Under the pieces are notes generated by a model, which was given only the letters and a program-made list of their open reading frames with translations, was not told where the DNA came from and searched no databases. Below, piece by piece: positions 31,594 to 40,282 of a DNA stretch of 58,077 bases. The DNA is from an uncultured Winogradskyella sp. (GTDB lineage: Bacteria > Bacteroidota > Bacteroidia > Flavobacteriales > Flavobacteriaceae): contig NZ_CALGNH010000024.1 of the NCBI RefSeq assembly GCF_937958655.1, positions 1 through 58,077 of the forward strand. The letters are read 5' to 3'. A program made the translations under genes and the position numbers. Every line of letters begins with the position of its first letter. Position 1 is the stretch's first letter.

Positions 31594-34326
31594 TTAGGAT
31601 GGGCTCAAATTTGGGCTTAACCATTTTTCAGCCTCTTGTATTGATATGCCTCTACGATTACTATAATCTTTAAGTTGATCGTTAGTTATTTTTCCTAATC
31701 CAAAATATTTAGCTTCTGCATTACCAAAGTAATAACCACTAACACTTGCTGCTGGCCACATGGCTAAACTATCGGTTAGTTTTACACCAATAGATTCTTC
31801 AACTTTAAGTAAATCCCAGATGGTATTTTTTTCTAAATGATCTGGGCATGCAGGATAACCAGGTGCAGGACGAATACCTTTATAACTCTCCCTAATTAAT
31901 TCCTCGTTACTAAGATTTTCGTTATGCGCATAATTCCAATGTTTTGTTCTTATTTCTTTATGCAAATATTCTGCAAAGGCTTCCGCTAGTCTGTCTGCTA
32001 ATGCTTTTATCATTATAGAATTGTAATCGTCATTATCAGCTTCAAATTGCTCTGCGAGTTCTTTAGTTCCAAAACCTGTTGAAACGCAAAAACAACCCAT
32101 ATAATCGTGTTTGTTAGATGCTTTAGGTGCTATAAAATCTGCTAAGGCTATGTTTGGTTTTCCTGCTGATTTTTTTGATTGTTGTCTTAAAGTTAGAAAC
32201 TTATAGGTTGCATCATGAGATGCTGAATCAAGTTCAGCATGACTATCAGAGATTGTTACTTCAATATCATCATCATTTACTGTATTGGCTTTAAACAATC
32301 CAAAAATGGCTTTTGCCTTTAACAGCTTTTCATCAAAGATTCTTTTGAGCAATACTTGGGCGTCATCAAACAATTCTGTGGCTTGTGTACCTACAATATC
32401 GTCTTTTAAAATATCGGGATATTTGCCGTGTAAATCCCAACTTCTAAAAAATGGTGACCAGTCTATAAAATCTTCAAGCTTAGTAATATCAAAATCCTCA
32501 ATGACTTGTATTCCTATTTGTTTAGGTTTTACGATTTCTGAGGTATTCCAATCAATTTTAAATTTATTTTTACGAGCGTCTTCTATCGATAGGTATTCTT
32601 TTTTCTTTCCGCGTTTCATAAATTGCGCTCTAAACGCATCGTACTCTTCTCGTATCTGGTCTTTATATATTTTACTATCTTTTTGCAATAAATTACCAAC
32701 AACGGTTACCGCTCTAGACGCATCGTTAACATGAACTACTGTATTGCTATAGTTTGGTGCAATTTTAACGGCAGAGTGTGCTCTAGATGTTGTTGCGCCA
32801 CCAATAATAAGCGGAATGTTTAAGTTCTCTTTTTCCATAGATTTAGAGACATAAACCATCTCATCTAAGGATGGTGTTATTAAACCACTTAGTCCTATAA
32901 TATCTACGTTTTCTTTTTTTGCCGTTTCAATAATTTTTTCGGGTGGCACCATAACACCAAGGTCTATAATTTCGTAATTATTACAACCTAAAACCACACT
33001 TACAATATTCTTACCAATATCATGCACATCGCCTTTAACGGTTGCCATTAATATTCGGCCTGCGAAAGAGGCTTTTCCTTCTTTCTGAGCTTCAATAAAC
33101 GGTTGTAAATAAGCCACTGCTTTTTTCATGACGCGAGCAGATTTCACCACTTGCGGTAAAAACATTTTACCACTACCAAATAAATCTCCTACAACATTCA
33201 TCCCCATCATTAAATGCCCTTCAATAACTTCTATAGGCTTACTAGATTCTTGCCTAGCCTCTTCTACATCTTCAATTATAAAAGCATCAATTCCTTTTAC
33301 TAAGGCGTGTGTTATTCTATTTTGTAAAGGCTCATTTCGCCACTCTTGCACTGCGCTGTCTTGTTCTTTTTTATGTCCTTTTACAGATTCTGCAAAATCT
33401 AATAAGCGTTCTGTAGCATCAGCACGCCTATCAAACAACACATCTTCGACGCGCTCTAATAATTCTTTATCAATTTCGTCATAAACCTCGAGCATTGTTG
33501 GGTTAACAATACCTAGATTCATACCATGCTTTATTGCATGAAATAAGAATGATGAATGCATGGCTTCCCTAACCACATTGTTTCCTCTAAAGGAAAAGGA
33601 CACATTACTTACACCACCAGAAACATTTGCGTAGGGTAGATTTTCTCTAATCCATTTGGTAGCCTCAAAAAAATCGAGTGCATTTCTGCGATGCTCTTCC
33701 ATACCTGTAGCTACAGGGAATATATTAGGATCGAAGATGATGTCTTGCGGAGGAAAGTTGACTTCGTTAACTAAAATATCGTACGAACGTTTGCAGATTT
33801 CAATACGTCTATCGTAATTATCGGCTTGCCCAGTTTCATCAAACGCCATAACGATAACTGCTGCTCCATAGCGCTTAACCAATTTAGCTTGGCGTTTAAA
33901 TTCTGCTTCGCCCTCTTTTAAACTTATAGAATTAACGACACATTTACCTTGTGCCACTTGCAGTCCGGCTTCAATGATTTCCCACTTAGAGCTGTCTATC
34001 ATTATAGGGATTCGAGAAATATCGGGTTCTGAAGCAATGAGATTTAAAAAGGTAGTCATGGCGTAAACACCGTCTAACATCCCTTCATCCATATTAACAT
34101 CTAGAATTTGTGCTCCACCATCAACTTGGTTTCTTGCAACCTCTAAAGCTTCGTTGTATTTTTCTTCTTTAATCAGCCGAAGAAATTTCCGAGACCCAGT
34201 AACATTGGTACGTTCACCAACATTTACAAAATTACTCTCTGGAGTGACCACTAAAGGTTCTAATCCAGATAAGGTTAAATACTTTTGGTGATTGGTTGAT
34301 CGTTGATGGCCCATGGTTGTACTCAT
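31594..34326 (-). CDS. metH: Methionine synthase MetH, folate/cobalamin/activation part
   Basis: About 910 residues lacking the homocysteine domain, which is encoded separately at 34714. Domains: pterin-binding barrel at ~25-290 ([26 protein letters not shown]), cobalamin-binding cap and Rossmann part at ~310-560 with the base-off ligand motif [11 protein letters not shown], and SAM-binding activation domain at ~590-890 ([12 protein letters not shown]). Residues ~690-706 ([14 protein letters not shown]) are an in-frame dispersed repeat. I chose MSTT at 34326, two bases after the upstream stop; an earlier ATG at 34362 overlaps that gene. Together the two halves methylate homocysteine. Confidence 0.95.
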   Translation of the reverse strand: MSTTMGHQRSTNHQKYLTLSGLEPLVVTPESNFVNVGERTNVTGSRKFLRLIKEEKYNEALEVARNQVDGGAQILDVNMDEGMLDGVYAMTTFLNLIASEPDISRIPIMIDSSKWEIIEAGLQVAQGKCVVNSISLKEGEAEFKRQAKLVKRYGAAVIVMAFDETGQADNYDRRIEICKRSYDILVNEVNFPPQDIIFDPNIFPVATGMEEHRRNALDFFEATKWIRENLPYANVSGGVSNVSFSFRGNNVVREAMHSSFLFHAIKHGMNLGIVNPTMLEVYDEIDKELLERVEDVLFDRRADATERLLDFAESVKGHKKEQDSAVQEWRNEPLQNRITHALVKGIDAFIIEDVEEARQESSKPIEVIEGHLMMGMNVVGDLFGSGKMFLPQVVKSARVMKKAVAYLQPFIEAQKEGKASFAGRILMATVKGDVHDIGKNIVSVVLGCNNYEIIDLGVMVPPEKIIETAKKENVDIIGLSGLITPSLDEMVYVSKSMEKENLNIPLIIGGATTSRAHSAVKIAPNYSNTVVHVNDASRAVTVVGNLLQKDSKIYKDQIREEYDAFRAQFMKRGKKKEYLSIEDARKNKFKIDWNTSEIVKPKQIGIQVIEDFDITKLEDFIDWSPFFRSWDLHGKYPDILKDDIVGTQATELFDDAQVLLKRIFDEKLLKAKAIFGLFKANTVNDDDIEVTISDSHAELDSASHDATYKFLTLRQQSKKSAGKPNIALADFIAPKASNKHDYMGCFCVSTGFGTKELAEQFEADNDDYNSIMIKALADRLAEAFAEYLHKEIRTKHWNYAHNENLSNEELIRESYKGIRPAPGYPACPDHLEKNTIWDLLKVEESIGVKLTDSLAMWPAASVSGYYFGNAEAKYFGLGKITNDQLKDYSNRRGISIQEAEKWLSPNLSPS
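32213..32243. repeat. Dispersed repeat inserted in-frame in metH
   Basis: Core TGCTGAatcaagTTCAGCA at 32221-32239, flanked by matching TCATGAGA / GACT ends typical of the dispersed element. It adds the peptide HAELDSASH to the activation domain of MetH without breaking the frame. Confidence 0.8.
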
Positions 34327-34327
34327 G

Positions 34328-34684
34328 CTATTTTTTTGATTTGAAATAATTAATGAAACCATTCAATAGTTTTTTACAGGATGTAATCTTTTCTGATATG
34401 TTATCTAATTGCTCTTTTGAAATATAGCTTAAGTCAAAAGCTAAGTATAACTGAGTTTCAAGCTCAAATAAAGACCCTTTAGAAATATATAAAAAGTGTA
34501 TAGTTTCTTTATTCGACTGTCTTCCTAATCCCTCAGCAATATTTGAGGGCACTGAAATTGAACATCTTCTAATCTGATTCGTTAATCCATATAATTCTTC
34601 CTTAGGAAACTCATCAGTAAGTAGATAAACTTTTTTTACAAGTCCTCTAGAATATTTCCAAACATCTAACTCTGTATAATTCAT
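34328..34684 (-). CDS. Four-helix-bundle protein (S23/IVP family)
   Basis: 118 residues with the family pattern: [50 protein letters not shown]...[22 protein letters not shown]. These proteins occur both inside 23S rRNA intervening sequences and as free genes. Here it is a free gene, placed between the two metH halves, 30 bases after the first and two bases before the second. Function unknown; the position suggests insertion into the operon rather than a metabolic role. Confidence 0.93.
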   Translation of the reverse strand: MNYTELDVWKYSRGLVKKVYLLTDEFPKEELYGLTNQIRRCSISVPSNIAEGLGRQSNKETIHFLYISKGSLFELETQLYLAFDLSYISKEQLDNISEKITSCKKLLNGFINYFKSKK

Positions 34685-34713
34685 TTCTTCTTTATTTACC
34701 CAACCAATATCAA

Positions 34714-35715
34714 CTAAAAACTACCAACTAATTCTCTTGGACTATAATTTTTAGCCACCTCAGCAATGGCTTTGATGTGTGAAGGACCTGTACCACAACA
34801 GCCACCTATAATATTTATTAAATCATCTTTAAGGTATTCTTCTATATAAGTCTTCATCTCTTCTGGGCTTTCATCGTATTCGCCAAAAGCATTTGGCAAA
34901 CCTGCATTAGGATGCGCAGACGTATAAAAATTGGTTTCTTTAGATAAACGCTGTAAATAAGGCTTTAGCTGTTCTGCTCCTAATGCGCAATTAAACCCAA
35001 CACTTAACAATGGCACATGAGAAATTGAAGTTAAAAATGCTTCTACGGTTTGGCCAGACAAGGTTCTACCCGAAGCATCTGTAATGGTACCTGAGACCAT
35101 AATAGGAATTTCAATCTGCCGTTCTTCTTTTACCTCTTCAATAGCAAATAAAGCCGCTTTGGCATTAAGTGTATCAAAAATGGTTTCTACTAAAAGCATG
35201 TCTATACCTCCCTCTATTAATGCTTCAACTTGTTGCTTATACGCTATTCGTAATTCTTCAAAAGTTACGGCTCTATATTCTGGTCGGTTAACATCTGGAG
35301 ATAAACTTGCCGTTCTATTAGTTGGCCCAATACTACCGGCTACAAAACGCGGTTTCTTTGGGTTTTCTTTGGTGAATTTATCTGCGACTTCTTTAGCAAT
35401 TTTGGCAGATTCATAATTAAGTTCATAAACGAGATCTTCCATATTATAATCTGCCATAGCTATGGTAGTACCAGAAAATGTATTGGTTTCTACGATGTCT
35501 GCTCCCGCTTCAAAATATTTAGCATGAATTTCTGCTATAGCTTTTGGTTGGGTTAATGATAGTAAATCGTTATTACCTTTTAATGGCGATGGGTAATCTT
35601 TAAACCGTTCTCCTCTAAAGTCTTCTTCAGTGAAATTATAGGCTTGAAGCATAGTACCCATAGCACCATCTAGCACCAATATCCGCTTTTGTATTTCTTC
35701 TCTAATATTACTCAT
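34714..35715 (-). CDS. Methionine synthase homocysteine-binding subunit (MetH N-terminal domain)
   Basis: 333 residues forming the zinc-dependent homocysteine S-methyltransferase barrel. It begins [27 protein letters not shown] and carries the zinc ligands as [11 protein letters not shown] and [11 protein letters not shown]. In most bacteria this domain is fused to the rest of MetH; here it is a separate gene upstream of it, as in many Flavobacteriia. It lies 11 bases after a rhodanese gene in the SAM-riboswitch operon. Confidence 0.95.
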   Translation of the reverse strand: MSNIREEIQKRILVLDGAMGTMLQAYNFTEEDFRGERFKDYPSPLKGNNDLLSLTQPKAIAEIHAKYFEAGADIVETNTFSGTTIAMADYNMEDLVYELNYESAKIAKEVADKFTKENPKKPRFVAGSIGPTNRTASLSPDVNRPEYRAVTFEELRIAYKQQVEALIEGGIDMLLVETIFDTLNAKAALFAIEEVKEERQIEIPIMVSGTITDASGRTLSGQTVEAFLTSISHVPLLSVGFNCALGAEQLKPYLQRLSKETNFYTSAHPNAGLPNAFGEYDESPEEMKTYIEEYLKDDLINIIGGCCGTGPSHIKAIAEVAKNYSPRELVGSF

Positions 35716-35726
35716 GCCTTAATTAC

Positions 35727-36020
35727 TTATAAATAGGATTCTACATTTTGCCAAGGCCCTCCATTAATGGCATCTATATCATTTTCTAATAATAGATCTT
35801 TGGCTCGCTCGCTCCTGGCGCCACTTCTACAACAGGTAATGATTGGTTTTTGTAAAGCTTTTAATTCATCTATTTCGTATTCTAAATCGTCTAAGACAAC
35901 ATGTAAAGATCCTTTTACATGGCCTTGATCATATTCTTCTTCTGTTCTAACATCTAGTATTACAGCTCCTTTATTGAGGTATTCTTCAATAATTGGGAAT
36001 TCTACATTTTGATCGCTCAT
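35727..36020 (-). CDS. Rhodanese-like sulfurtransferase domain protein
   Basis: 97-residue single rhodanese domain. ILDVRTEEEYDQGHVKGSLHV is the CH2A-type motif, and the active-site loop is ITCCRSGARSERA with the reactive cysteine preceding RSG. Located in the methionine operon between the sulfhydrylase and metH genes, it might carry persulfide sulfur to O-succinylhomoserine sulfhydrylase or detoxify excess sulfide; this is inference. Confidence 0.92.
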   Translation of the reverse strand: MSDQNVEFPIIEEYLNKGAVILDVRTEEEYDQGHVKGSLHVVLDDLEYEIDELKALQKPIITCCRSGARSERAKDLLLENDIDAINGGPWQNVESYL

Positions 36021-36031
36021 AGTTCTTTATT

Positions 36032-37201
36032 TTATGCTTCTAAAGCTTGTTTTAAATCGTTAATAATATCATCTACATGTTCTAACCCAACAGAAACCCT
36101 AACTAAACCATCGGTTATACCAGTTTGTAGTCTGTCTTCTTCAGACAACTTTGCATGTGTGGTTGATGCAGGATGTGTTACTATACTTCTGGTATCCCCT
36201 AGGTTAGCAGATAATGACAATACCTTTATGGAATTGAGAAAACGTCTGCCAGCATCCACACCACCTTTTACCTCAAACGCAACGACATTACCTCCTAATT
36301 TCATTTGCTGTTTTGCTAAATTGTATTGCGCATGCGATTTTAAAAAAGGGTATTTTACAAAATTGACATTGCTATGTGTTTCTAAAAACTCAGCAACTTT
36401 TAACGCATTTTCGCAATGCTTTTCTACTCTTACTGGCAGAGTTTCTAAGCTTTTAGACAAAACCCAAGCATTAAATGGCGATAAGGCTGGACCCGTATTT
36501 CTGGCAAATAGATAGATTTTATGCATTAAATCCGCAGGGCCAACGGTTACACCACCTAAAACTCTGCCTTGACCATCCATTAATTTTGTTGCTGAATGAA
36601 TCACTAAATGCGCTCCAAACTTAATAGGCTGCTGTAAATAAGGTGTAGCAAAGCAGTTATCTACTATAAAAATAAGATTGTGTTTCTTTGCGATGTCACC
36701 CAAGCGCTTTAAGTCTAAAATATCTACCGCTGGGTTTGTTGGACTCTCCGCATAAATGATCTTAGTATTGGGCTGTATTAAATCTTCAATAGTATCTACC
36801 TCATCAATTTTAAAATAACTGGTTGAGATATTCCACTTCGGAAGAATGTTATTAAAAAAGGTTTGCGTAGATCCAAAAGTACTTTGGCAAGACACAACAT
36901 GATCTTCTGAATTTAACAATGCCGCAAAAGTTGAAAACACAGCAGACATACCAGAAGCAAAGGCATAGCCACGTTCTGCACCTTCCATTTTGCATACTTT
37001 TTCTGTAAACTCAGACGTATTTGGATTTGAATAGCGACTGTAAATATTGCGGTCTTTTTCATCCGCAAATGACGCTCTCATGTCTTCCGCATCTTCAAAA
37101 ACGTAGCTCGATGTTAGATATAACGGATTAGAATGCTCTAGGTATTGCGTGCGTTCTATTTGCGTTCTTATGGCTTCAGTTTCTATATTTACTTTCTTCA
37201 T
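36032..37201 (-). CDS. metZ: O-succinylhomoserine sulfhydrylase
   Basis: Cys/Met metabolism PLP enzyme of 389 residues. PLP lysine in VIHSATKLMDGQGRVLGG (near residue 205), with the GMSAVFSTFAALLN and YAESPTNPAVDILDL segments. The DGQGR form is typical of MetZ-type sulfhydrylases that make homocysteine from O-succinyl- or O-acetylhomoserine and sulfide. Which acyl donor is used cannot be told. It connects the sulfide from the neighbouring operon with the methionine operon and starts five bases after the hom stop. Confidence 0.9.
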   Translation of the reverse strand: MKKVNIETEAIRTQIERTQYLEHSNPLYLTSSYVFEDAEDMRASFADEKDRNIYSRYSNPNTSEFTEKVCKMEGAERGYAFASGMSAVFSTFAALLNSEDHVVSCQSTFGSTQTFFNNILPKWNISTSYFKIDEVDTIEDLIQPNTKIIYAESPTNPAVDILDLKRLGDIAKKHNLIFIVDNCFATPYLQQPIKFGAHLVIHSATKLMDGQGRVLGGVTVGPADLMHKIYLFARNTGPALSPFNAWVLSKSLETLPVRVEKHCENALKVAEFLETHSNVNFVKYPFLKSHAQYNLAKQQMKLGGNVVAFEVKGGVDAGRRFLNSIKVLSLSANLGDTRSIVTHPASTTHAKLSEEDRLQTGITDGLVRVSVGLEHVDDIINDLKQALEA

Positions 37202-37205
37202 TGAC

Positions 37206-38276
37206 TTATTTTAAACTTTGTGCAAGTTTTATGATATCGGATAAAACACCTCTAGCCGTTACAGATTTACCTGCACCAGCACCTTGTATTACTAATGGTT
37301 GTTTGTCGTAAGATTCCGAATAAATTTCAAATAAATTATCCGTACCTTTTAATTGCCCTAGAGGTGAGGACTTAGGTACCGAGGTCAACCTTACTTCCAG
37401 GGTTTTATTTAGGTCATCTAATTCACCAATATATCGAAGCACAGTGTCTGGGCTTTGAGATTTTTTCTTATTTTCAAAAATTGAGTTTAACTCATAAGAA
37501 CGTTCTTTAAATTGCTCTAACGTTGTTTCCCCACCTAACTCTTCTGGTACAAGAGAGGCTACCTTAATCTCATTTAGCTCATGCTTAATTCCCAACTCTC
37601 TTGCTAAGATGAGTAACTTTCTGGCCACATCTTTACCTGATAAATCATCTCTAGGATCTGGCTCGGTTAAGCCATCTAATAGAGCGGTATTCAAAATGTC
37701 ATTAAAGGGTTTTTCGGCTTCAGAAAATGTATTAAAAATATAACTTAGAGATCCTGAAAACACACCTCTTATTTTGGTGACGTTCTCACCAGACTGGTAT
37801 AAATTTTTAACGGTTTCTACTATTGGTAGTCCTGCACCAACATTAGTTTCGTACAAATACCTTTTACCCTTTTCTTTGAGGGCTCGTCTTAACCTATTAT
37901 AATAATCTTGGCTTAGTGTATTTGCTATTTTATTAGCAGAAATAATATGAAACCCTTTTTCTATTAAAAGTTCGTAGTTATCAACTAAGGTTTTACTAGC
38001 AGTTACATCAACTGCAATGGCGTTTTTTAATTGCTGTGACTTAAAATATTTAATTACGTCTAAGATATCATAGTTTACGGATGACTTTTTAAAATCAGTT
38101 TGCCAATTTTTATTAGTATCATCAGTAAAGTATGCTAAGGCAGAATTAGTTATAACTGGTATACGTAAATCTAATCCTTGTTCATCAAGCAGTCGTTGTT
38201 TTATATCCTGAACTTGGTCAATTAATATGGAACCTACATTACCAATTCCAAATATAGCCAGATTAACAGTTGTCAT
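37206..38276 (-). CDS. hom: Homoserine dehydrogenase (no aspartokinase domain)
   Basis: 356 residues. N-terminal NAD(P) motif LAIFGIGNVGSILID, the catalytic region ISANKIANTLS and YETNVGAGLPIVETVKNLYQSGENVTKIRGVFSGSLSYIFN, and the GLTEPDPRDDLSGKDVARK motif. It reduces aspartate semialdehyde to homoserine. First gene of the methionine operon, directly under SAM-I control, so it is likely the methionine-dedicated isozyme. A bifunctional ThrA in another locus is expected but not seen here. Confidence 0.93.
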   Translation of the reverse strand: MTTVNLAIFGIGNVGSILIDQVQDIKQRLLDEQGLDLRIPVITNSALAYFTDDTNKNWQTDFKKSSVNYDILDVIKYFKSQQLKNAIAVDVTASKTLVDNYELLIEKGFHIISANKIANTLSQDYYNRLRRALKEKGKRYLYETNVGAGLPIVETVKNLYQSGENVTKIRGVFSGSLSYIFNTFSEAEKPFNDILNTALLDGLTEPDPRDDLSGKDVARKLLILARELGIKHELNEIKVASLVPEELGGETTLEQFKERSYELNSIFENKKKSQSPDTVLRYIGELDDLNKTLEVRLTSVPKSSPLGQLKGTDNLFEIYSESYDKQPLVIQGAGAGKSVTARGVLSDIIKLAQSLK

Positions 38277-38368
38277 TTTTCTAGTTTTTTTTTAATTATA
38301 TGTGAGTACTATTTGCCAAACAAAACAGACTGCACAATTAAAAGCCTATATAATAGAAAAATGTTATT

Positions 38369-38400
38369 AAGAAAATACCAACTACGAAAGCGTAATTAGT
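38369..38400 (-). terminator. Expression-platform terminator of the SAM-I riboswitch
   Basis: On the minus strand ACTAATTACG-cttt-CGTAGTTGGT forms ten pairs (two G-U) and is followed by ATTTTCTT. It starts five bases after the closing strand of aptamer helix P1, the right position for a SAM-bound OFF switch acting on transcription. Confidence 0.75.
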
Positions 38401-38404
38401 GTTG

Positions 38405-38527
38405 TGTTATCTATCCGAATTTGCAAAAAATGACTTGCGTGTTCAAGTAGAATTTAGCACCTTCTCAGTAAATCTGAGGGTTGCTAAGGTTTCTCAGGGT
38501 CTAATCCCTCCACCTTTCTTGATAACA
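38405..38527 (-). ncRNA. SAM-I (S-box) riboswitch
   Basis: On the minus strand P1 arms TGTTATC and GATAACA are seven perfect pairs. Between them are AAGAAAGGTGGAGGG, TGAGAAACCTTAGCAACC, P3 CTCAG-attta-CTGAG, GAAGGTGCTAAATTC, and P4 ACTTG-aacacg-CAAGT. This matches the conserved SAM-I core including the kink-turn and GCAACC. It precedes hom by 128 bases and should shut off the hom-metZ-rhodanese-metH-metF transcript when SAM is plentiful. The stretch between P4 and P1 (about 20 bases) is longer than in Bacillus examples. Confidence 0.97.
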
Positions 38528-38645
38528 TTTCAATACGTGATTTGAACTTTGTGAGTGCAAATATTGCAAATGAAAATTTACAATTCCTAATTTTTTAATA
38601 ATATTTTAAATAAATAAAAATTCTTTTTATTTCTTTACCTTTGCG
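38528..38645. promoter_or_regulatory. Divergent promoter region of hom and metK
   Basis: No gene is seen between the two riboswitches. Plus strand: an exact TACCTTTG at 38636-38643, giving a metK start site near 38650. Minus strand: AATATTTG at 38558-38565 (one mismatch) with TTG at 38581-38583, only 15 bases apart, a weaker candidate for hom. The centre is A/T-rich. Confidence 0.5.
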
Positions 38646-38754
38646 ACTTAAATATAAGAGAGGAAAAATTTGTCTGATTGCAACCTCTTCCAAGTTTGGG
38701 ATTTTCGTAATGAATTCTCAATTAAATTGGGAATTAAATGCTAAAGCAGTAAGT
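38646..38754 (+). ncRNA. Candidate SAM-I/SAM-IV-variant riboswitch upstream of metK
   Basis: P1 arms ACTTA (38646-38650) and TAAGT (38750-38754). P2 arms AGAGG (38659-38663) and CCTCT (38684-38688), with the conserved GCAACC at its closing side. P3 AATTCTCAAT-taa-ATTGGGAATT (38713-38735), then AAATGCTAAA. Order and conserved bases (AAGAGAGG, GCAACC, TGCTAAA) follow the SAM-I/IV core, but the kink-turn part of P2 is missing. The gene, metK, is the natural target. The exact Rfam class is uncertain; a covariance search would decide. Bases 38755-38823 show only a weak AATC...GGATT hairpin. Confidence 0.62.
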
Positions 38755-38823
38755 AATCGACTTCTCTAGCGACAAAGCAATCTTTCGGATTTAAACAATT
38801 TACACCTAATAAAAGACAGTTAT

Positions 38824-40077
38824 ATGCCTTATTTATTTACCTCAGAAAGTGTTTCTGAAGGACATCCAGATAAAGTTGCTGACCAAATAAGCGACGCTTT
38901 AATTGATAACTTTTTAGCTTTTGACCCAGAATCTAAAGTGGCTTGCGAAACGTTAGTTACTACAGGCCAGGTTGTATTGGCCGGAGAGGTAAAATCCAAC
39001 ACCTATCTAGACGTACAAAAAATAGCAAGAGATACCATAAATAAAATTGGTTATACTAAAAGTGAGTATATGTTTGATGGTAATTCTTGTGGTGTATTCT
39101 CGGCTATACACGAGCAATCAGAAGATATTAATAGAGGTGTAGACAGAGCTTCTAAAGAAGAGCAAGGTGCAGGTGACCAAGGGATGATGTTTGGTTATGC
39201 CACCAATGAAACCGATAATTACATGCCTTTGGCTTTAGATATCTCCCATTTAATTTTAAAAGAACTGGCAGCTTTAAGACGCGAAAACAGAGACATTACG
39301 TATTTACGTCCCGATTCTAAAAGCCAGGTGACTATTGAATATAGCGATGACAATACACCTCAGCGTATAGATGCCATTGTTGTATCTACTCAACATGATG
39401 ACTTTGGCTCGGATAACCAGATGCTAGCTAAAATTAGAAAAGATATTGTTGAGATTTTAATTCCAAGGGTGGTCGCTAAAGTCCCAGATCATATTAAACC
39501 TTTATTTAACGATGCTATTACGTACCATATTAACCCAACAGGTAAATTTGTTATTGGTGGTCCTCATGGAGATACTGGATTAACTGGTCGTAAAATTATT
39601 GTGGATACTTATGGCGGAAAAGGAGCTCACGGTGGAGGTGCTTTTTCTGGGAAAGACCCAAGTAAAGTAGATCGTAGTGCTGCTTATGCCACAAGACATA
39701 TTGCTAAAAATTTAGTAGCCGCAGGTGTGTGCGAAGAAATTTTAGTACAAGTTTCTTATGCTATTGGTGTTGTAGAACCGATGGGTATATTTATTGACAC
39801 TTATGGCACATGTGCTTTTAACTTAACCGATGGTGAGATTGCACAAAAGGTTTCTGAAGTTTTTGATATGCGACCAGCTGCTATAGAGGAGCGTTTAAAA
39901 TTGCGCCAACCTATGTATAGCGAAACTGCTGCTTATGGACACATGGGAAGAGAACATGATGTGGTAACCAAAACTTTTGAGCGACCAAACGGAGACCCTA
40001 TTTCGGTTGAGGTTGAATTATTTACATGGGAAAAATTAGACTATGTAGATAAGGTAAAGGCTGCTTTTGATATATAA
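38824..40077 (+). CDS. metK: S-adenosylmethionine synthetase
   Basis: Makes SAM from methionine and ATP in the cytoplasm. 417 residues beginning [23 protein letters not shown] (ATP/Met-binding His), with [15 protein letters not shown] (MetK signature 1) and [19 protein letters not shown] (signature 2). Transcribed away from the methionine operon; the intergenic region holds two SAM-sensing candidates, one for each direction. Probably monocistronic. Confidence 0.98.
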   Translation: MPYLFTSESVSEGHPDKVADQISDALIDNFLAFDPESKVACETLVTTGQVVLAGEVKSNTYLDVQKIARDTINKIGYTKSEYMFDGNSCGVFSAIHEQSEDINRGVDRASKEEQGAGDQGMMFGYATNETDNYMPLALDISHLILKELAALRRENRDITYLRPDSKSQVTIEYSDDNTPQRIDAIVVSTQHDDFGSDNQMLAKIRKDIVEILIPRVVAKVPDHIKPLFNDAITYHINPTGKFVIGGPHGDTGLTGRKIIVDTYGGKGAHGGGAFSGKDPSKVDRSAAYATRHIAKNLVAAGVCEEILVQVSYAIGVVEPMGIFIDTYGTCAFNLTDGEIAQKVSEVFDMRPAAIEERLKLRQPMYSETAAYGHMGREHDVVTKTFERPNGDPISVEVELFTWEKLDYVDKVKAAFDI

Positions 40078-40127
40078 GTACCATAAAACATATATAAATA
40101 ACAAGGCTTTCTGGAAAGAAATTTTTC

Positions 40128-40215
40128 TGTCATTTCGAGCATAGTCGAGGAATCTAAATCTTGCTTATCAAAGCATTTCGACTGCTTCGCAGTGTGCTTT
40201 CAATCAAAGTGTACT
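40128..40215. repeat. Dispersed repeat GTCATTTCGAGC...GTCGAG cluster
   Basis: The gap between metK and the barrel gene contains GTCATTTCGAGCATAGTCGA followed by further TTTCGACTGCTTCGCAGT and TGCTTTCAATCAAAGTGTAC pieces. It looks like one or more degenerate copies of a scattered intergenic element. No gene is seen here. Confidence 0.6.
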
Positions 40216-40282
40216 TTGCTTTCAACCAATGTTCTATGTAACAGACTGTTGTTTTATTAACTTAGAATTCAGTCTCTTTTAT

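Noticed and set aside
32285..32734. 149-codon open frame on the plus strand
   Set aside because: Lies entirely inside metH on the other strand. Ser/Phe-rich translation typical of an antisense shadow.
33128..33484. 118-codon open frame on the plus strand
   Set aside because: Antisense to metH with no promoter and no family resemblance.
36009..36515. 168-codon open frame on the plus strand
   Set aside because: Antisense to the O-succinylhomoserine sulfhydrylase gene; no supporting signals.
38441..38456. ACTTG-aacacg-CAAGT hairpin followed by CATTTTTT as the SAM-I terminator
   Set aside because: It is helix P4 of the aptamer, inside P1. The better expression platform is the 10-bp hairpin at 38369-38400, directly after P1.
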